Shown: positions 24,701 through 36,776, counted from the stretch's first letter. The stretch: 64,000 nucleotides of DNA from Allantophomopsis cytisporea (GCA_024752435.1 CP103036.1:1612001-1676000); one strand, 5' to 3'. The notes: generated from the letters alone by a model not told the origin. Made by a program: numbers and translations.

Positions 24701-25586
24701 TATATCTTTGCCATTCCCAGTTTTTGTGGCCGTCTGAATAGTCTGAGATCCCGCGGATAACAAGACAACGCTTTTCTTCGATTACTCCAGCGGCCTCCAT
24801 CTCGAATACTCGAGCCCCGTAGCACTGGCGACTGATTCTGTCCCGCTGGAGGCCGTTTTTCATCACAGAATTTCCTGATGCTATAGTACTTCGGTGGAAT
24901 ACAAGGTGGGTTCCAGAACGTTGCGGCCGCTCCACAAGCTGGGCCTGATCGCACCCACGGCAATCCACAGCATCACCGTTGAGGCAGTCTACCTTGAACA
25001 ACTGATCCTTGGTAATTCCCTTGTGTGCGAACCTTGGGTTCTTCGCAATTATATCTTGGAGATATACGTCATATCTGGTCTCACCGAGACCTCTGTAGGT
25101 AAGGATAGAGCTTAGGGTGTTGAGAAGTCTTCTATCCGGGTTATTGAAGTGACTGGTTATCTCGAAATCATCTCTTTCCTTGCGTCTTCCGAAATCATAT
25201 TGTACAACAGCGGGAGCCCCAACCTGTTCAGGCCACCCGACAACGACATCGCCAAGATGAATATCTTCATCCGCATCTTCACGCGGAGGATCATACGGAA
25301 CACCTCCACCAATGCCTACAAACAGGTAAACCTTGAGGTTAGGAAAACTTTGGCTTAATGGTTGTATTAATATACTGGCAGATAAGTTCCCGGGTCTCCC
25401 AGCCAGCATACAAGAAATGTCTATATTATGATGCTGAATGGAGCCAAAGAAGTAGGCATTCTCATCGTCGATCGTCCAAACTGGCGCCTTGTGCCGAATA
25501 TCAAGAGCCAGTATTGCTGCAGCCTGTTCATTCTCTGGTAGAGCGCAAAGCCAGGCCACAGTATAATCTTCAGCTTTTAGTTGCAT
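21769..25586 (-). pseudogene. Broken PNP-NACHT-ankyrin NLR-type gene
   Basis: Relic of a fungal STAND/NLR receptor. From the ATG at 25586 it shows a PNP/UDP-phosphorylase sensor domain (AWLCALPENE, GIGGGVPYD, FEMEAAG, VIRGISDYSDGHKN). A spliced linker follows (intron 24527-24607), then a NACHT domain with P-loop GKPGAGKST near 24310-24335, Walker B YFLVDGLDKCEG and LASRD sensor. The 3' part has a winged-helix-like stretch, an Asp/Ser-rich region and ankyrin-like repeats (LLSLGADISALDENGRTP). Lesions: an in-frame TAG at 24669-24671 between the PNP end (AAFAK) and its continuation; a frame change near 24075-24100 and another near 23480-23495, neither explained by a normal-length intron; and an in-frame TAG at 22438-22440 with the same frame open on both sides. 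A further frame change near 23245-23325 could be a 76-base intron. Assembly error cannot be excluded. Confidence 0.8.
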
Positions 25587-27086
25587 TTCGCTGATTTCGA
25601 GTTGGATAAAAAGTCTGACAATATTTGGACAAAAATATTGTTACAGGCACGATAGTGGAAGTGGTTATGAGGCAGACCCGAATAGCAATGTACAAATTTG
25701 CTCAAGCCGCAAAATGCATAAGGTCTGACGATGAGTCCGCCTTGTTTGTGGAAGACGAATCAACCTCTTACATTGAAGAGTTAAATACAGAGGCGCTGAT
25801 ATACAGTTGTCATCCGGTCTCAGCCTTATAAAGTCTGTTAATACGTACTACCTATGCTCATTGGCGAATATTATTTTCTTAACGTCTGACTAGATCATTA
25901 AAAGTGACTGTCTAGTAGGATATTAAAAGCCCAGTCTTCATTTTTGAGGCAAGACTGAAGAACTTATACATACATCAATAGACAAATATTGAGGTCATTT
26001 TTCATCTGTAGTGAAGCCTTGTAACTGAGTAATTTTGAATTAACAATTTGTTGAAAATCCGGTTCAAACAAATGCAAAATACACATGTACCAATGCTCAT
26101 TTATTAAGACATCATGCATAAGTCTTAACACAGTGACCAAAAGTGGATTCACTGCATATCTCTTTCAGCTCATCACTTCTTAATAGTTATCCGTTCCAAT
26201 ATCCTCCAATCATCCTTTTGCTGATCCTTGTCTCTCCTATCCTTCCCTTACCATCTTCTCTTACGGTGTCTTACCACAGCCAATCCGCCCCCACCCTCCC
26301 AATTCTGGTGGCAATTTATGTTTGAAGCAGAATCACATGAGTTGTTCGCATAGTCGTCGCTATCAATAAGCACCGATATCAATAAAAAAATTTCAAGTGT
26401 CTCAAGGCAATTCATTAGTTCGAATACCTTAGCGTTTTAAAATATCAAAAATATCTAACAAGATTGCTCAGTCCAAACAGTTCTTGGGTTGAAGAATAAA
26501 ATTGCCAAACTTTGAAGTTTATTAGCTGATCAGTTTCGTCGGAATACTGTTGAAGAAAGAATTTAGGCATCACTTACAAGTCAGATTGGATCAATATTGG
26601 AACGCACAGGTACTAGCACAGTCAAAATCCTTCGGATGAAATAGTAGGACAGCCACCGCAGCCTTAAAGAAGGTGACTTTGCTTACAGATGAATTCTTTC
26701 TCTTACTAAACTGCGGACAAGATCATATATCTAGATCTAAGCTCTACTCTTGAAGATATCTGTAAGCCTAGCGCTATCCTAGATATGATGGCTACCTTTT
26801 CAACGGTGCAGCTTCTTATACTTAGGATATAACCCGTCAACTGAAGCTCGTAGAGCTTCTCTGGCCCAAAAAGGGATATTTATAAATTGTATTCGAAAAC
26901 ACTCAAACACTCGAAGTACTTTTGATACTTATAGGGTATGCTATGTACCGTTTTATTTCTTCATAATATCTTCTACGGTACTTGAGTCTACTAATCAAGT
27001 GGTGATAATCTGTGAATGCTATTGAGTGCTGCTATTCCTGAACTAATATAATTCTAGTAACTATAGAAACTTACCAGTCTTATTTT
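25587..27086. other. AT-rich intergenic stretch
   Basis: No gene seen. The sequence is AT-rich and broken by stops in all frames. Together with the AT-rich part of 19.8-21.7 kb it flanks the NLR relic on both sides. Decayed mobile-element sequence is possible, but I recognise no transposase or repeat ends. Confidence 0.5.
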
Positions 27087-29155
27087 CTATGGTTTCTCTA
27101 AGAACTTCTTTGGAATAGGAACATAAACATCCCGAATAAATTCTCCAAATCCCTTGCCTAGCACATCCAGCAATTTGGAGCTGCTGACGCCTCTGCCTAA
27201 TGGACCGTAAATAACGAAATGCACGGCCTTGAGTTCGGCGAACTCGACGCGCTCAATGAAGAACCAGTCCTGCCAGTCTGATCCCATGAGCTCCTGCATC
27301 TTTTTCCGCGTCAAGAAGCTCCGTAACCAATCCCACTCTTCTGTTGTATGGACAAAGATGCCAAGGTTGATATTTGATCCCTTGTCTCCCGAGCGCGCGA
27401 GAGCAATATCACCCAGAGGAGCGTCGATAGTGGGCCCAAAACTAGCTAGATCAACCGGGTTTGTGGGTTCATAATTATCACGCTTCTCAAGAGGTTCCGT
27501 CTTTGGAGGTGGCCCGACGAAGGTTTGTTGTATCTTTCCAGTTGATTGGTCGATGATTGAGACAGACTCCTTCAACTCGGACTGACTTACGATAGCTGGA
27601 TAGTATCCGAGGAATGGAAGCGGTGCTGCAGTTCGAAAGTCAAGAGAGCTGTGCAAGCCTGCAAGAAAGCGTCAGCCTATCTCTTTCTCATTTTTACTGG
27701 TAGGCAAAATAACCTACCTGCGAAATGCGCCATTGAGTTGTATTCCCAAGCCTTGTAAAGCTTTTCCACCACTGCCGCTTCTTTGGCTTGGGCGAAGATG
27801 CGAAGATAAGTCGTCGAGGCTATTTGCGATCTTGGATTTTTCTCCGGCACCCCGACTCTTTGGAAGTCCAGGACATCGAAACTATCCAGAATCCCCCATT
27901 CTTGAAGCTTTGTTCGAACCTGTGCTTCTTGCAGATCGTACTTTTTAGAAGTCGCATACCCAGTCGCGTTGATCAGCATTTGCGCCTGGAAACCGCTTTT
28001 GTAGAAAACTGCGAGCTTGGTGGTTGGTGGTGGAGGATATCCCTTTATGCCAGACACATGCACCCTGTCTTTAGTAGATGTGTCAACAACGCGTACATTG
28101 GTAATGTCGGCCTTGACGTCGCTGTTGAGATAGATGTTCCCTTGTAGCTCGTACAAGAGCTGACACTTGACAGTATCGGCCGTGACAAAACCAGGTAGAG
28201 AAGGGTGTTTAGTAACAGTGGAGTCACCATTGGCTTCAATTTCGACAATAGGCAGGCCAAGATTCAGCAGGTCATTGATATCATACTTATAGAACCCAGA
28301 GAAGTTACCCCCAGTGATATATGTCGAGCATTCGATCAGATGGCCAGCAATCAAAGCACCAGCAAGCTCGTCATATGCAGTGTCTGACCAGCCATGCCAC
28401 CATGCTGCTGCAGCGATAACAGGCGAGGCATCTGAAACGCGGCCGCAGATAATGATATCAGCGCCTTGCTCTAGTCCACGCTTGATAGCTCGGATACCGA
28501 GATATGCATTTGCGGAAACGATAGGCATTCTTTCTGGGTCATCCAAGAACGAAGTCATCTCCTTGACAACGTGCACATTCGAATTGGATCCGTCTAGATG
28601 AGGCACTTGCTCAATGAGCTCGTGGACTTTCGGTAGCAGGTTGTCTCCCTCGACATAACCGACTTTCAAGTTCAGTTTTTTCTCTGTTATCTGGATAGCA
28701 GTATGGGTCAACAGCTGCTATAAATAATCAATCAAATTATCAACCTACTAAAGCGAGAGTCTTTTCAGCTAATTCTCTTGGATTCAAACACCCGCCGTTG
28801 ATGATGATCTTGATTCGCTTCTCATCGGCCAACTCTATGGTTTTCTGAAGGCCGTCCCAAGCGGTTAGGATCCAGCCTGGATGCTCGCCCTTGTTGTAAG
28901 CATCCGCATAGCTTGCAAGATTCATCTCTATGAGAGCATGAGCTGTGGACTATTTACAGAGGTGGGTTTACAGACCGGCTAGATAATCGCCTGTGATCAC
29001 GTCAACAGGGCCATGTTTTGCCTGGTTATACATATGGTCACCAGGGTCATCTGTACAGTCAGTCAGAACGAGATAATATGTGGTTTTTCTTTTTGAAGCC
29101 GTGACTTACTAACAGCGCCCGAACAGTTAGCAACACGCAACGCTCTTTTTGGCAT
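27087..29155 (-). CDS. AtuA/DUF1446 family protein (acyclic terpene utilisation-like)
   Basis: Homologue of the AtuA/DUF1446 family, named for bacterial acyclic-terpene (citronellol/geraniol) catabolism. The biochemical role of the fungal members is not settled. Five minus-strand exons: 29110-29155, 28976-29050, 28749-28927, 27718-28690 and 27087-27658 (1845 bases, 614 residues). The start is ATG at 29155 (MPKRALRVANCSGAV). The DUF1446 core runs over about residues 5-460, with ITGDYLAEMN, IINGGCLNPRELAEK, VGYVEGDNL, IIICGRVSDASP and ECSTYITGGNFSGF. The last 120 residues hold the ARSGDKGSNINLGIF motif of the AtuA C-terminal domain, so this is the long two-domain form. The 28691-28748 intron was chosen because it keeps frame and has a normal length. 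It is transcribed divergently from the FAD monooxygenase gene, which suggests a shared pathway. Confidence 0.88.
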
Positions 29156-30276
29156 CTTGTGATTGTAATTATTCTGATTGAAAGAAGAATTGTTTTTTGT
29201 CAAGACAGGACTATTTTATAAGTATTTAATGAGGAAGGACTGTGATGAGAGAAATCTTACGGGGGCGGTTTATTTTATAAGCTGCCATGTTGTAGCTGTT
29301 TGATCATGTGGCAACAGGAAATGTCAACGGTTGACGTCAACAAGCATCTTGTAGTTGGAAACTTTAGTCCAGTTACGATTATCCTCATTTAACAACTATG
29401 TTTTGGCAGCGTTTGTGACGTGGAGAGGTGGTGCCGAAATATCAACTCCGGATAATAGCACACCAATACTTCCCCTCTTTCGGATTTGTGCCTCGGATTT
29501 GGTGTCTTTCGGAATTCTGTCCTTCGGATCCGAAACCCACTGTGACTGTTGCTCATCTCCACTAGACGCACAGTCAAGTCAGGGCTTGGCATACGTGCAT
29601 GAGTACTAGAGAGGTCTGTGAGATGGATCTCGGCACAGGGCAATCAAGCTTTGTGTATACTGTACGCGGAGTCCGCGCTTGTGCAATAATCCCGGGCTGC
29701 GTATTCCCTTTTGTGCCATTGACATGGAATAACCCATCGCGGATATGCATGATGTGCATGGTTATGAAGTTAAATCACCATTATGCAAGCAGTGCTTCCA
29801 TAAATTTTCCATCCATGGGGCTTGTGGATATCGCAGATATTGAATCTACACGCTGATTGGGGTTTATCAAACTCAGCGTTGTTGTGTTGGAGAGCTATTG
29901 CAGATATGTATGTCTATAGACTAGGACCACGGAAGTATCCATCAAAGAGAGGCCGCGAAACTGACATGAGTTTCCCAAAAAGTTGACTTGTATGGCATGA
30001 TGGAGGGGTTTGTCATGAAAGTCCCCAGTTTTTGTTATGGAGCTTTGGGACTTCAGGCTCAGGTGAAACCCCTATGCGCTGGGTCATACGCATAGAAGCT
30101 AGGAACAAAGATATCGGACGAGGGTTATTATCGCTATGTTGTTTATGTGCAAGAATATATATATGTATAAAGATATCTGATGTTGCTTTCCTTTTTGGAG
30201 CCTTGAGTATCAAGTCTATTCTCTAGCACTTTTCTCACCATCCCACTACCGAAAGTCCAATACTTCAAATCATAAA
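29156..30276. promoter_or_regulatory. Shared divergent promoter region
   Basis: The 1,121 bases between the start codons of the AtuA-like gene (minus) and the FAD monooxygenase gene (plus) contain no supported gene. A TATA-like TATAAAATA on the minus strand at 29212-29220 lies about 60 bases before the AtuA start, with a second copy at 29271-29280. On the plus side an AT-alternating run with GTATAAAG at about 30154-30172 lies about 105 bases before the FAD gene start. Shared regulation of the pair is inferred from the layout only. Confidence 0.45.
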
Positions 30277-33081
30277 ATGGAAAAGAAGGAACTAAGAGTC
30301 GTTATTGTGGGCGGATCGGTTGCGGGCTTGACACTTGCCCATTGTCTAGCTAAGAATGGAATTGACTATGTTCTCTTAGAGCGAAACAGCGACATAGCTC
30401 CCGAGGTTGGCGCCTCGATCGGAATTCTAGGAAATGGAGCACGCATTATGGATCAGCTAGGATGCTGGGATGATATTGAAACGTCAAGCTCGCCTTTGCA
30501 GATTGGTACGAATTGGACCGCTACGGGAAAGATGATCATGAGATCGGATTACCCACAACTTCAGAATTCACGGTAAAGATTCCTGGAAATAGTGTTTGTT
30601 TCCATGGCAAATTGGATTGATGGAAGGGGCATATATTTTTGAAAATATGTTTGCTTCTCTAATGAGTTGGTATATTAGCTGACGATTGGATCATAGTAAC
30701 GGTTATCCTGTGTGTTTTCTGGAACGTCAACGAGTTTTGGAGATTCTCCATGATCACCTACCTGAAAGAGAGTCCCGAGCCTTCACGTCAAAGAAAGTCA
30801 CCCGAATCGAACACTTGGAATCGGGCGTTGTTGTACATTGTGAAGATGGTAGCAATTATCCTGGAGATATAGTAGCTGGTGCCGATGGTGTGCACAGCTT
30901 TGTTCGAGAAGAAATGCAGAACTATGCTACATCGCATGGTCCACCAGGTGTAATGGATAACGATAAGAAGAGTATGTTCATCCTCACATACTCTACACAA
31001 CGAGAACTTATAATAACAATTTAGGCATGACGTCGGAATATTATGCTGCTTTCGGTATCAGCAGCCCTGTTCGCAGCCTTGTGTCCGGAGAGTGTTATCG
31101 CACATACAGCCCAGACGTCTCTACCCTGACTATCTGCGGCCAGGGCGGCAAAGTCTTCTGGTTCCTGTTTAAGAAGCATGCAAAGAGATATCCCCGTGGT
31201 CAGATCCCACGGTTCTCACGTGAGCAGATTGCTGCAGAGATCGAGCCTCTGCTGAAATTCAAGATTACCGCCACCGTGGATCTCGATGCAATTTGGAAGA
31301 ACAGCGTCTCCTATACTATGGTGTCACTTGAAGAGAGCAACAACGAAAATTGGACCTGGGACCGTTTCGTTTGTCTAGGCGACTCTATCTGCAAGGTGAT
31401 TCTGACACTCTTGAAGACTATTGAGCAGGGGACTAATCTAAATAGATGACGCCGAATATGGGTCAGGGCGGAAACAATGCTATTGAAAGCGCTGCAGCTC
31501 TTGCTAACAATCTTGCAAGGACTGAAGGTACTGATTTCGCAAGCATCAAGAAAGTTCTATTAGACTACCAGAAGGATCGCCGCGAGCGAGCAAACGCAGT
31601 CGCTACGTTGGCTAACGATCTTACCCGCCTCGAAGCTATGGCTGATTGGAAGAAGAAGCTTATTGGACTATATGTTGCTCCAATACTCAAAGACTATCTC
31701 TCGGACAAGACATGTAAGACTTAACTACCCACAACTTAGTATGTATAGATGTCTAGATACTGACACTGTTTTGAGCTTCTACAATTATGGGTGCCGAATA
31801 CCTGGAGGCTGTGCCTCTACCTAAGCGCTCCCTCAATGCAAACATGATATGGGATCGTAGCACAGGAATTGGAAGATCTGAACCTCGCTGGAGGAGAGCG
31901 TTGTATGGACTTCCAATCTTGGCTTTCACGTTTTTGGGAACAAAGACCATGTCCGTTGTGACAAAGCAATTCTATCCAATGCTTGGAGCAGGTCTTCATA
32001 GCGGGACTCTCGAAGTTGGTAAAGGCATGGTAGCGACGATTGGGACTAAATTTCTTGGGATTTCAGCACTTGACACACTTGTCAGACCCTTTGTTGCTGT
32101 TTTCAGCCCATCAATTGGATGGTTTGACACAGCACACGCATTGCAGACTATGACATTCATGTGGGATCTGTTCCCGGTATATACTATCTGGACTATTGAG
32201 AGTATACAACGCACTACAGCCCTGCATAACGGCAAGAACTGACTCAGATCCAGGTCTGCGACGAGGCAATGTCTTTACTGTAGCCCAGCTGTAAGTATTC
32301 CCAGTTCTACCGAGTTATAGTACTAACTCTCCCAAGTGCTGTTCCAATGGGACTTTATAGCCAGCTGAAGGGTATTGGCTTGACGGCACCAGTCTACTAC
32401 TTCCTTCACTACGTCCAAAGCCCACAGGAGAAATATGCCGCAGCCGACAACCGCATGGTGCCAGCGGCCTATGCCCGTACCCTGTTGCCCGCCGTAGCAG
32501 CAGTCTACTTGCCACTCACCTATTTGATGTTTGACCGCTCCCTCCCACTTCTATCCCGCCAGAACATCAACGCAATCTGGCAGTTCTTCCCACTACTTAC
32601 AGCCGTCGCACATCGTGCGCTGGCAGCGCCTCTCCCCGATACCGAAGCCTCAGATCGCCTTCAGAATCCACGGGCTGACATACCATACCTGCGAGCTGCG
32701 TACGCGGTGTCATCAGCTGTTTCGTTTGCGGGGTATGCGTATGCTACGCTGACATCTCCCGTATCATTGACAGAGCTGTTCTTCGGCGGCATTGCACAAC
32801 CTGGAAAGGCGGTGGCCGATCTGACAGCGGGATTGGCAAGGTTCATGAAATACGATTATTTGTGGTCGAGTGGTGCTGGCTATGCTTGGGTTCTGCTGAA
32901 CTTCTGGGACTTAAAGCGTACTGGCAAGTTTAGGGAGGGATGGGGGAAGATTTTGAGAGCGATGGGGCTGAGTACGTTGCTTGGTGGACCTGGTACTACC
33001 ATGGGCTTGATGTGGTGGTGGAGAGAGGAGATCTTGGCGAAGGAGCCCTCGGAAATCCATAGTGAGGGTGAAGCGGCGTAA
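30277..33081 (+). CDS. PaxM-like FAD monooxygenase with C-terminal multi-pass membrane region
   Basis: Flavoprotein monooxygenase of the group that epoxidises prenyl chains in fungal indole-diterpene and meroterpenoid pathways. Seven exons: 30277-30572, 30697-30971, 31025-31395, 31446-31713, 31776-32201, 32248-32290 and 32337-33081 (2424 bases, 807 residues). The N-terminal half has the dinucleotide-binding VIVGGSVAGLTLAHCLA, the GADGVHS motif and the FAD motif GDSICKMTPNMGQGGN, which is rebuilt exactly by the third intron. Characterised PaxM-type enzymes are about 470 residues. Here another 370 residues follow, with some seven or eight hydrophobic segments (for example LYGLPILAFTFLG, LTAPVYYFLHYV, LLPAVAAVYLPLTYLMF, YLWSSGAGYAWVLLNFW). 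Membrane location, probably ER, is inferred. Substrate is unknown; no prenyltransferase or terpene synthase lies in the window. Confidence 0.88.
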
Positions 33082-33918
33082 ATAGACGATGAAAGATGCA
33101 TTGGAAAACCAAAGTCCTAGAATACCTTTAAACTGACTGGTTAGCCCCTCCATATGAGGATAAAATACTCTAAAATACCAATCATAACCGAACCTCGGTT
33201 TCCTCTAAGCAAAAGCCCACAATAGAAATTGGAAGTTATTTGGAAATCCGCTATCCTTTTAAGTTCACTTTCGAAATCGCCTGCCTTCAATGTAGTCGCA
33301 GCATAGTGTGAAGGCACAAGCGCGATAACGCAGTATCGATGAAGGCAAAACAAAGAATCGACTTAAAAGCTGTAACCTAGTCAATGAAGTGTGTTCCCAT
33401 TTTGGAGTTCCTAGAGCGCCTTCTCCATCAATATGGAAAGACAAAAGAGCAAACTTTCCAGACGGAAATCTCTATAATCAAATAGTTTCTTGGGGCTTCC
33501 TTTGCACAATGAACTTTTTCATCATGCATAAGCTTGGAATCTGAAAAGCCCTTGGGTATCGAAACGTGCCCGAGTGATAGCATTTGCATCTGTTTGGCAT
33601 TTATCATGGCAACTAAAAAGAGTTGACAATAACACATTAAAAAATGAATTATACCGGTCAAATGTTTCACATTGTGGTAAAGGTACTTAAGTATAAGTTA
33701 AACCTTGTCTTATCGGCTTAGTCCCCTGCATGTTCCTCGGATAGATCTCGATCTTCCCGCATGAACCAGGAGCACCAAGATCTGGCGCTAGACCTCGTGA
33801 AGCTTGACTATGACGACATTTCCTCCGCACCCTCAGCACCTTATGTCGCGAAACAAAAAGAAAGGCGCGTCGTAACTTCAATGTGATCGCATCGCTGTGA
33901 TTTCCTGATTTTCAATCA
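33082..33918. other. Intergenic region
   Basis: No gene seen. It holds the 3' flank of the FAD monooxygenase gene and the promoter of the photolyase gene. Minus-strand open frames in it have no recognisable domain. Confidence 0.5.
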
Positions 33919-35881
33919 ATGCTCCAAATACCCATCAGGAGTCTGCTGCGTCAAACTATCATCCGAACTACATCCAATTCCTGTCCAAGTCGAGTTTTGA
34001 GAAATTTCACCACATCGCCAGTTCTCAGAATGCCCCCGAAGAAATCTACTATTGGCAAGCGTAAGGCTTCTTCGCCCCCAGAAACCCCAAGCAACGGCAC
34101 GAAGAAATCGAAAATCATCAATTCCTCCTCCAGTGACCCATTACGACAACCGCATTTCAGTGCGCAAGAAGCAGAGGACAATGGGATTGTTTTGAGAAAA
34201 TATTACCCGCATGAGATGAACAACAAGCGATGCCTAGCCTACAACAGCGATGAGCTGCCACGTCCCATAGAATTACTAGAGCGGGCGTTAGAAGAAACGA
34301 AAGAAGAGAGGGAGAAGATCAAAGTTAAGGATGCCGTGGTGCATTGGTTCAAATGGGATTTGAGGACGACAGATAACCATGGATTGTATTTGGCAAGCGA
34401 GAAGGCAAAAGAAAAAGGTGTGCCATTGCTTGCAATGTATATTGTCAGTCCGCAAGATTTCGAGGCCCATTTAACTGCACCTGTACGAGTAGATTTTCTT
34501 TTGAGGACATTAGAGGTTTTGAAAGAGGATTTGGCAAAGTTGGACATCCCGTTACATGTGGAGACCGTGGAGAAGAGACAAAAGCTCCCTGGGAGGGTCC
34601 TAGAGCTTCTGGAGGAGTGGGGCGCAAGTCATCTATATGCGAATGTAGAATATGAGGTCGACGAGCTACGGCGAGAGGCTAGGATGGTTCGAGGATGCTT
34701 AGAGAAGGGAATTGCCATGGAGGTTGTCCCTGATACTTGCGTTGTCTCCCCCGGTGAGCTTCATACGGGAACAGGAAAGCAGTACTCGGTCTACAGTCCT
34801 TGGTTTCGGGCTTGGGTGGCCCATGTCCATAGCAACGTCTCACTCCTTGACTTATTTGATCCCCCATCAAAGAACCCTTCAAGTGCACGAAAGAACTTTG
34901 CTAAGATTTTTGAAAGCAAGATTCCCAGTGCGCCTGAAAACAAGAAATTGAGTAACGACGAGAAGAAGAGGTTTAGATCGATGTGGCCACCAGGGGAGCA
35001 CGAAGCCCGAGACAGACTGGACAAATTCCTTAACGAAAAGATTGGTGGATATGGCGATCACAGAAATTTCCCTGCACAGAACGCGACATCCTCAGTGAGT
35101 GTGCATTTTGCGAGCGGGACATTGAGTGCTAGAACAGCCATTCGATCAGCTCGAGACATCAATAAGACGAAGAAGCTGGATGGAGGACACCAAGGAATTC
35201 AAACATGGATCAGCGAAGTGGCATGGCGGGATTTCTACAAGCATGTTCTGGCTCATTGGCCATATGTCTGGTGAGTACTCCCAAAGCACATGTAGGAAGA
35301 CAGTTTCTAGGCATAAGCTAATGATGAGTAGCATGAACAAACCCTTCAAGCCCGAATATACCAACATAACCTGGGAATACAACACTGAACAATTCAACGC
35401 GTGGTGCGAAGGCCGAACAGGTTACCCGATCGTTGATGCCGCAATGCGTCAGCTAAACCACTGCGGTTACATGCACAATCGCTGCCGCATGATTACTGCC
35501 TCCTTCCTGGCTAAAGACCTACTTCTAGACTGGCGAATGGGCGAGCGCTATTTCATGGAGCACCTGATCGACGGGGACTTTGCGTCGAACAACGGCGGCT
35601 GGGGCTTCAGTGCGTCCACTGGCGTCGATCCCCAGCCTTACTTCCGGATCTTTAACCCGTTACTTCAAAGTGAGAAGTTTGATGCTGAGGGAGAATATAT
35701 CCGGAAGTGGGTGCCAGAGTTGAGGGGGGTGGAAGGGAAGGCCATTCATGATCCATATGGGAGGGGTGAGGGGAGCAAGGCTAAGAAGGCAGGATACCCG
35801 GAGCATATTGTTGTGCATAAGGAGAGTAGGGAACGGACGCTGGCGAGGTATAAAGAGGGGTTAGGGAGGGATACTGCTTGA
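33919..35881 (+). CDS. PHR1: Class I CPD photolyase
   Basis: Light-dependent repair of cyclobutane pyrimidine dimers using FAD and an antenna chromophore. Two exons, 33919-35270 and 35332-35881 (1902 bases, 633 residues). Residues 1-37 are Arg/Ser/Thr-rich without acidic residues (MLQIPIRSLLRQTIIRTT...), like a mitochondrial presequence. An internal ATG at 34030 (MPPKKS) opens a basic stretch, KRKASSP...KKSKI, suited to nuclear import. The photolyase N-terminal domain starts near residue 135 (VVHWFKWDLRTTDN). The FAD-binding C-terminal domain includes WISEVAWRDFYKHVL, RTGYPIVDAAMRQL, MHNRCRMITASFLAKDLL and DGDFASNNGGWGFSASTG. Dual mitochondrial and nuclear use is known for yeast Phr1 and is inferred here from the two starts. 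CPD rather than cryptochrome-DASH identity is from memory of fungal Phr1 proteins. Confidence 0.93.
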
Positions 35882-36776
35882 TTTGAGTGTTGTTTGGGTG
35901 GAGTTGGGGAGACTTAACGTCGGATAGACTAGGATATCCCAAACATATTATAAGTTATTTATACAAATCATACTAGTCACCAGTGTTTTTTCCTACTAGA
36001 TAGAAGGTTGGTTACCATGATGAAGGCTGGCTTGTGTAATTATTAATTCACCTAGGCTCTTTATTGATATCAGAATGCGGCTCAAGAATTTCAAGACAAT
36101 ATGCTTCTACTCAGCTATCATTCACTTTGACCTGTAGTGCTAACAACTTTTGCTGAACTACCAACAATGATAGATACAGAACAACCAGCGACCTTTTGAG
36201 GAGTCAGCTTTCGATGATTATTGTTCACAAGAGGAATGATTGTGCATTTGTGAAGTTATGGCGAGTGTCAAATTTTGAAGATGTTGATAGGATGGTATAT
36301 ATATATATAATCGAGTAAATTCTGTGTATAAGAAGAGTATATTTCGTATTACATGCTTTAGAACTATACTCCTGTCAAATTTGTATAAGACTTTCCCTTC
36401 TTCATTGTATACTCGTCTTAAACTTGGGCTTAAAATGAATTTGTATGGGAAACTGCTTTCTTGTTCAAGAACATAGGGTCAGGTTTTGGGCCAAATTGTA
36501 CATATAAAGCCAGTTTTCACATCTTTGTTATTCGGAACGTTATTTATGTTTCTTGTTCTTTCATTAAGAAAAAAACATACTTCTCACTATATATAGCATT
36601 TACCAAGCAGGTCAGCCATTGTGTGCAGAGTGGCCTTGGGGCTTGCGAATATTTTTTGCAAGCCTACTCACTTGCCTTCTTACTCGCAGTCTTTCTGTCT
36701 GCCACCCACAACTCTTCTACCTCAACCATAACCTCTCACACGACACAAAATATTCTTGTCGCAATCTACCACCACC
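35882..36776. other. Intergenic region
   Basis: AT-rich with a short (AT)n run near 36297-36310. No gene is recognised. The last 200 bases, T/C-rich then A-rich, look like the promoter and leader of the dynamin-type pseudogene. Confidence 0.5.

Noticed and set aside
24478..24963. 161-codon frame inside the NLR relic
   Set aside because: Out-of-frame shadow of the PNP domain; the Cys/Arg-rich translation has no homology to expect.
26401..27060. Possible transposase remnant in the AT-rich stretch
   Set aside because: Some translated pieces look protein-like, but no motif, terminal repeat or target duplication could be recognised.
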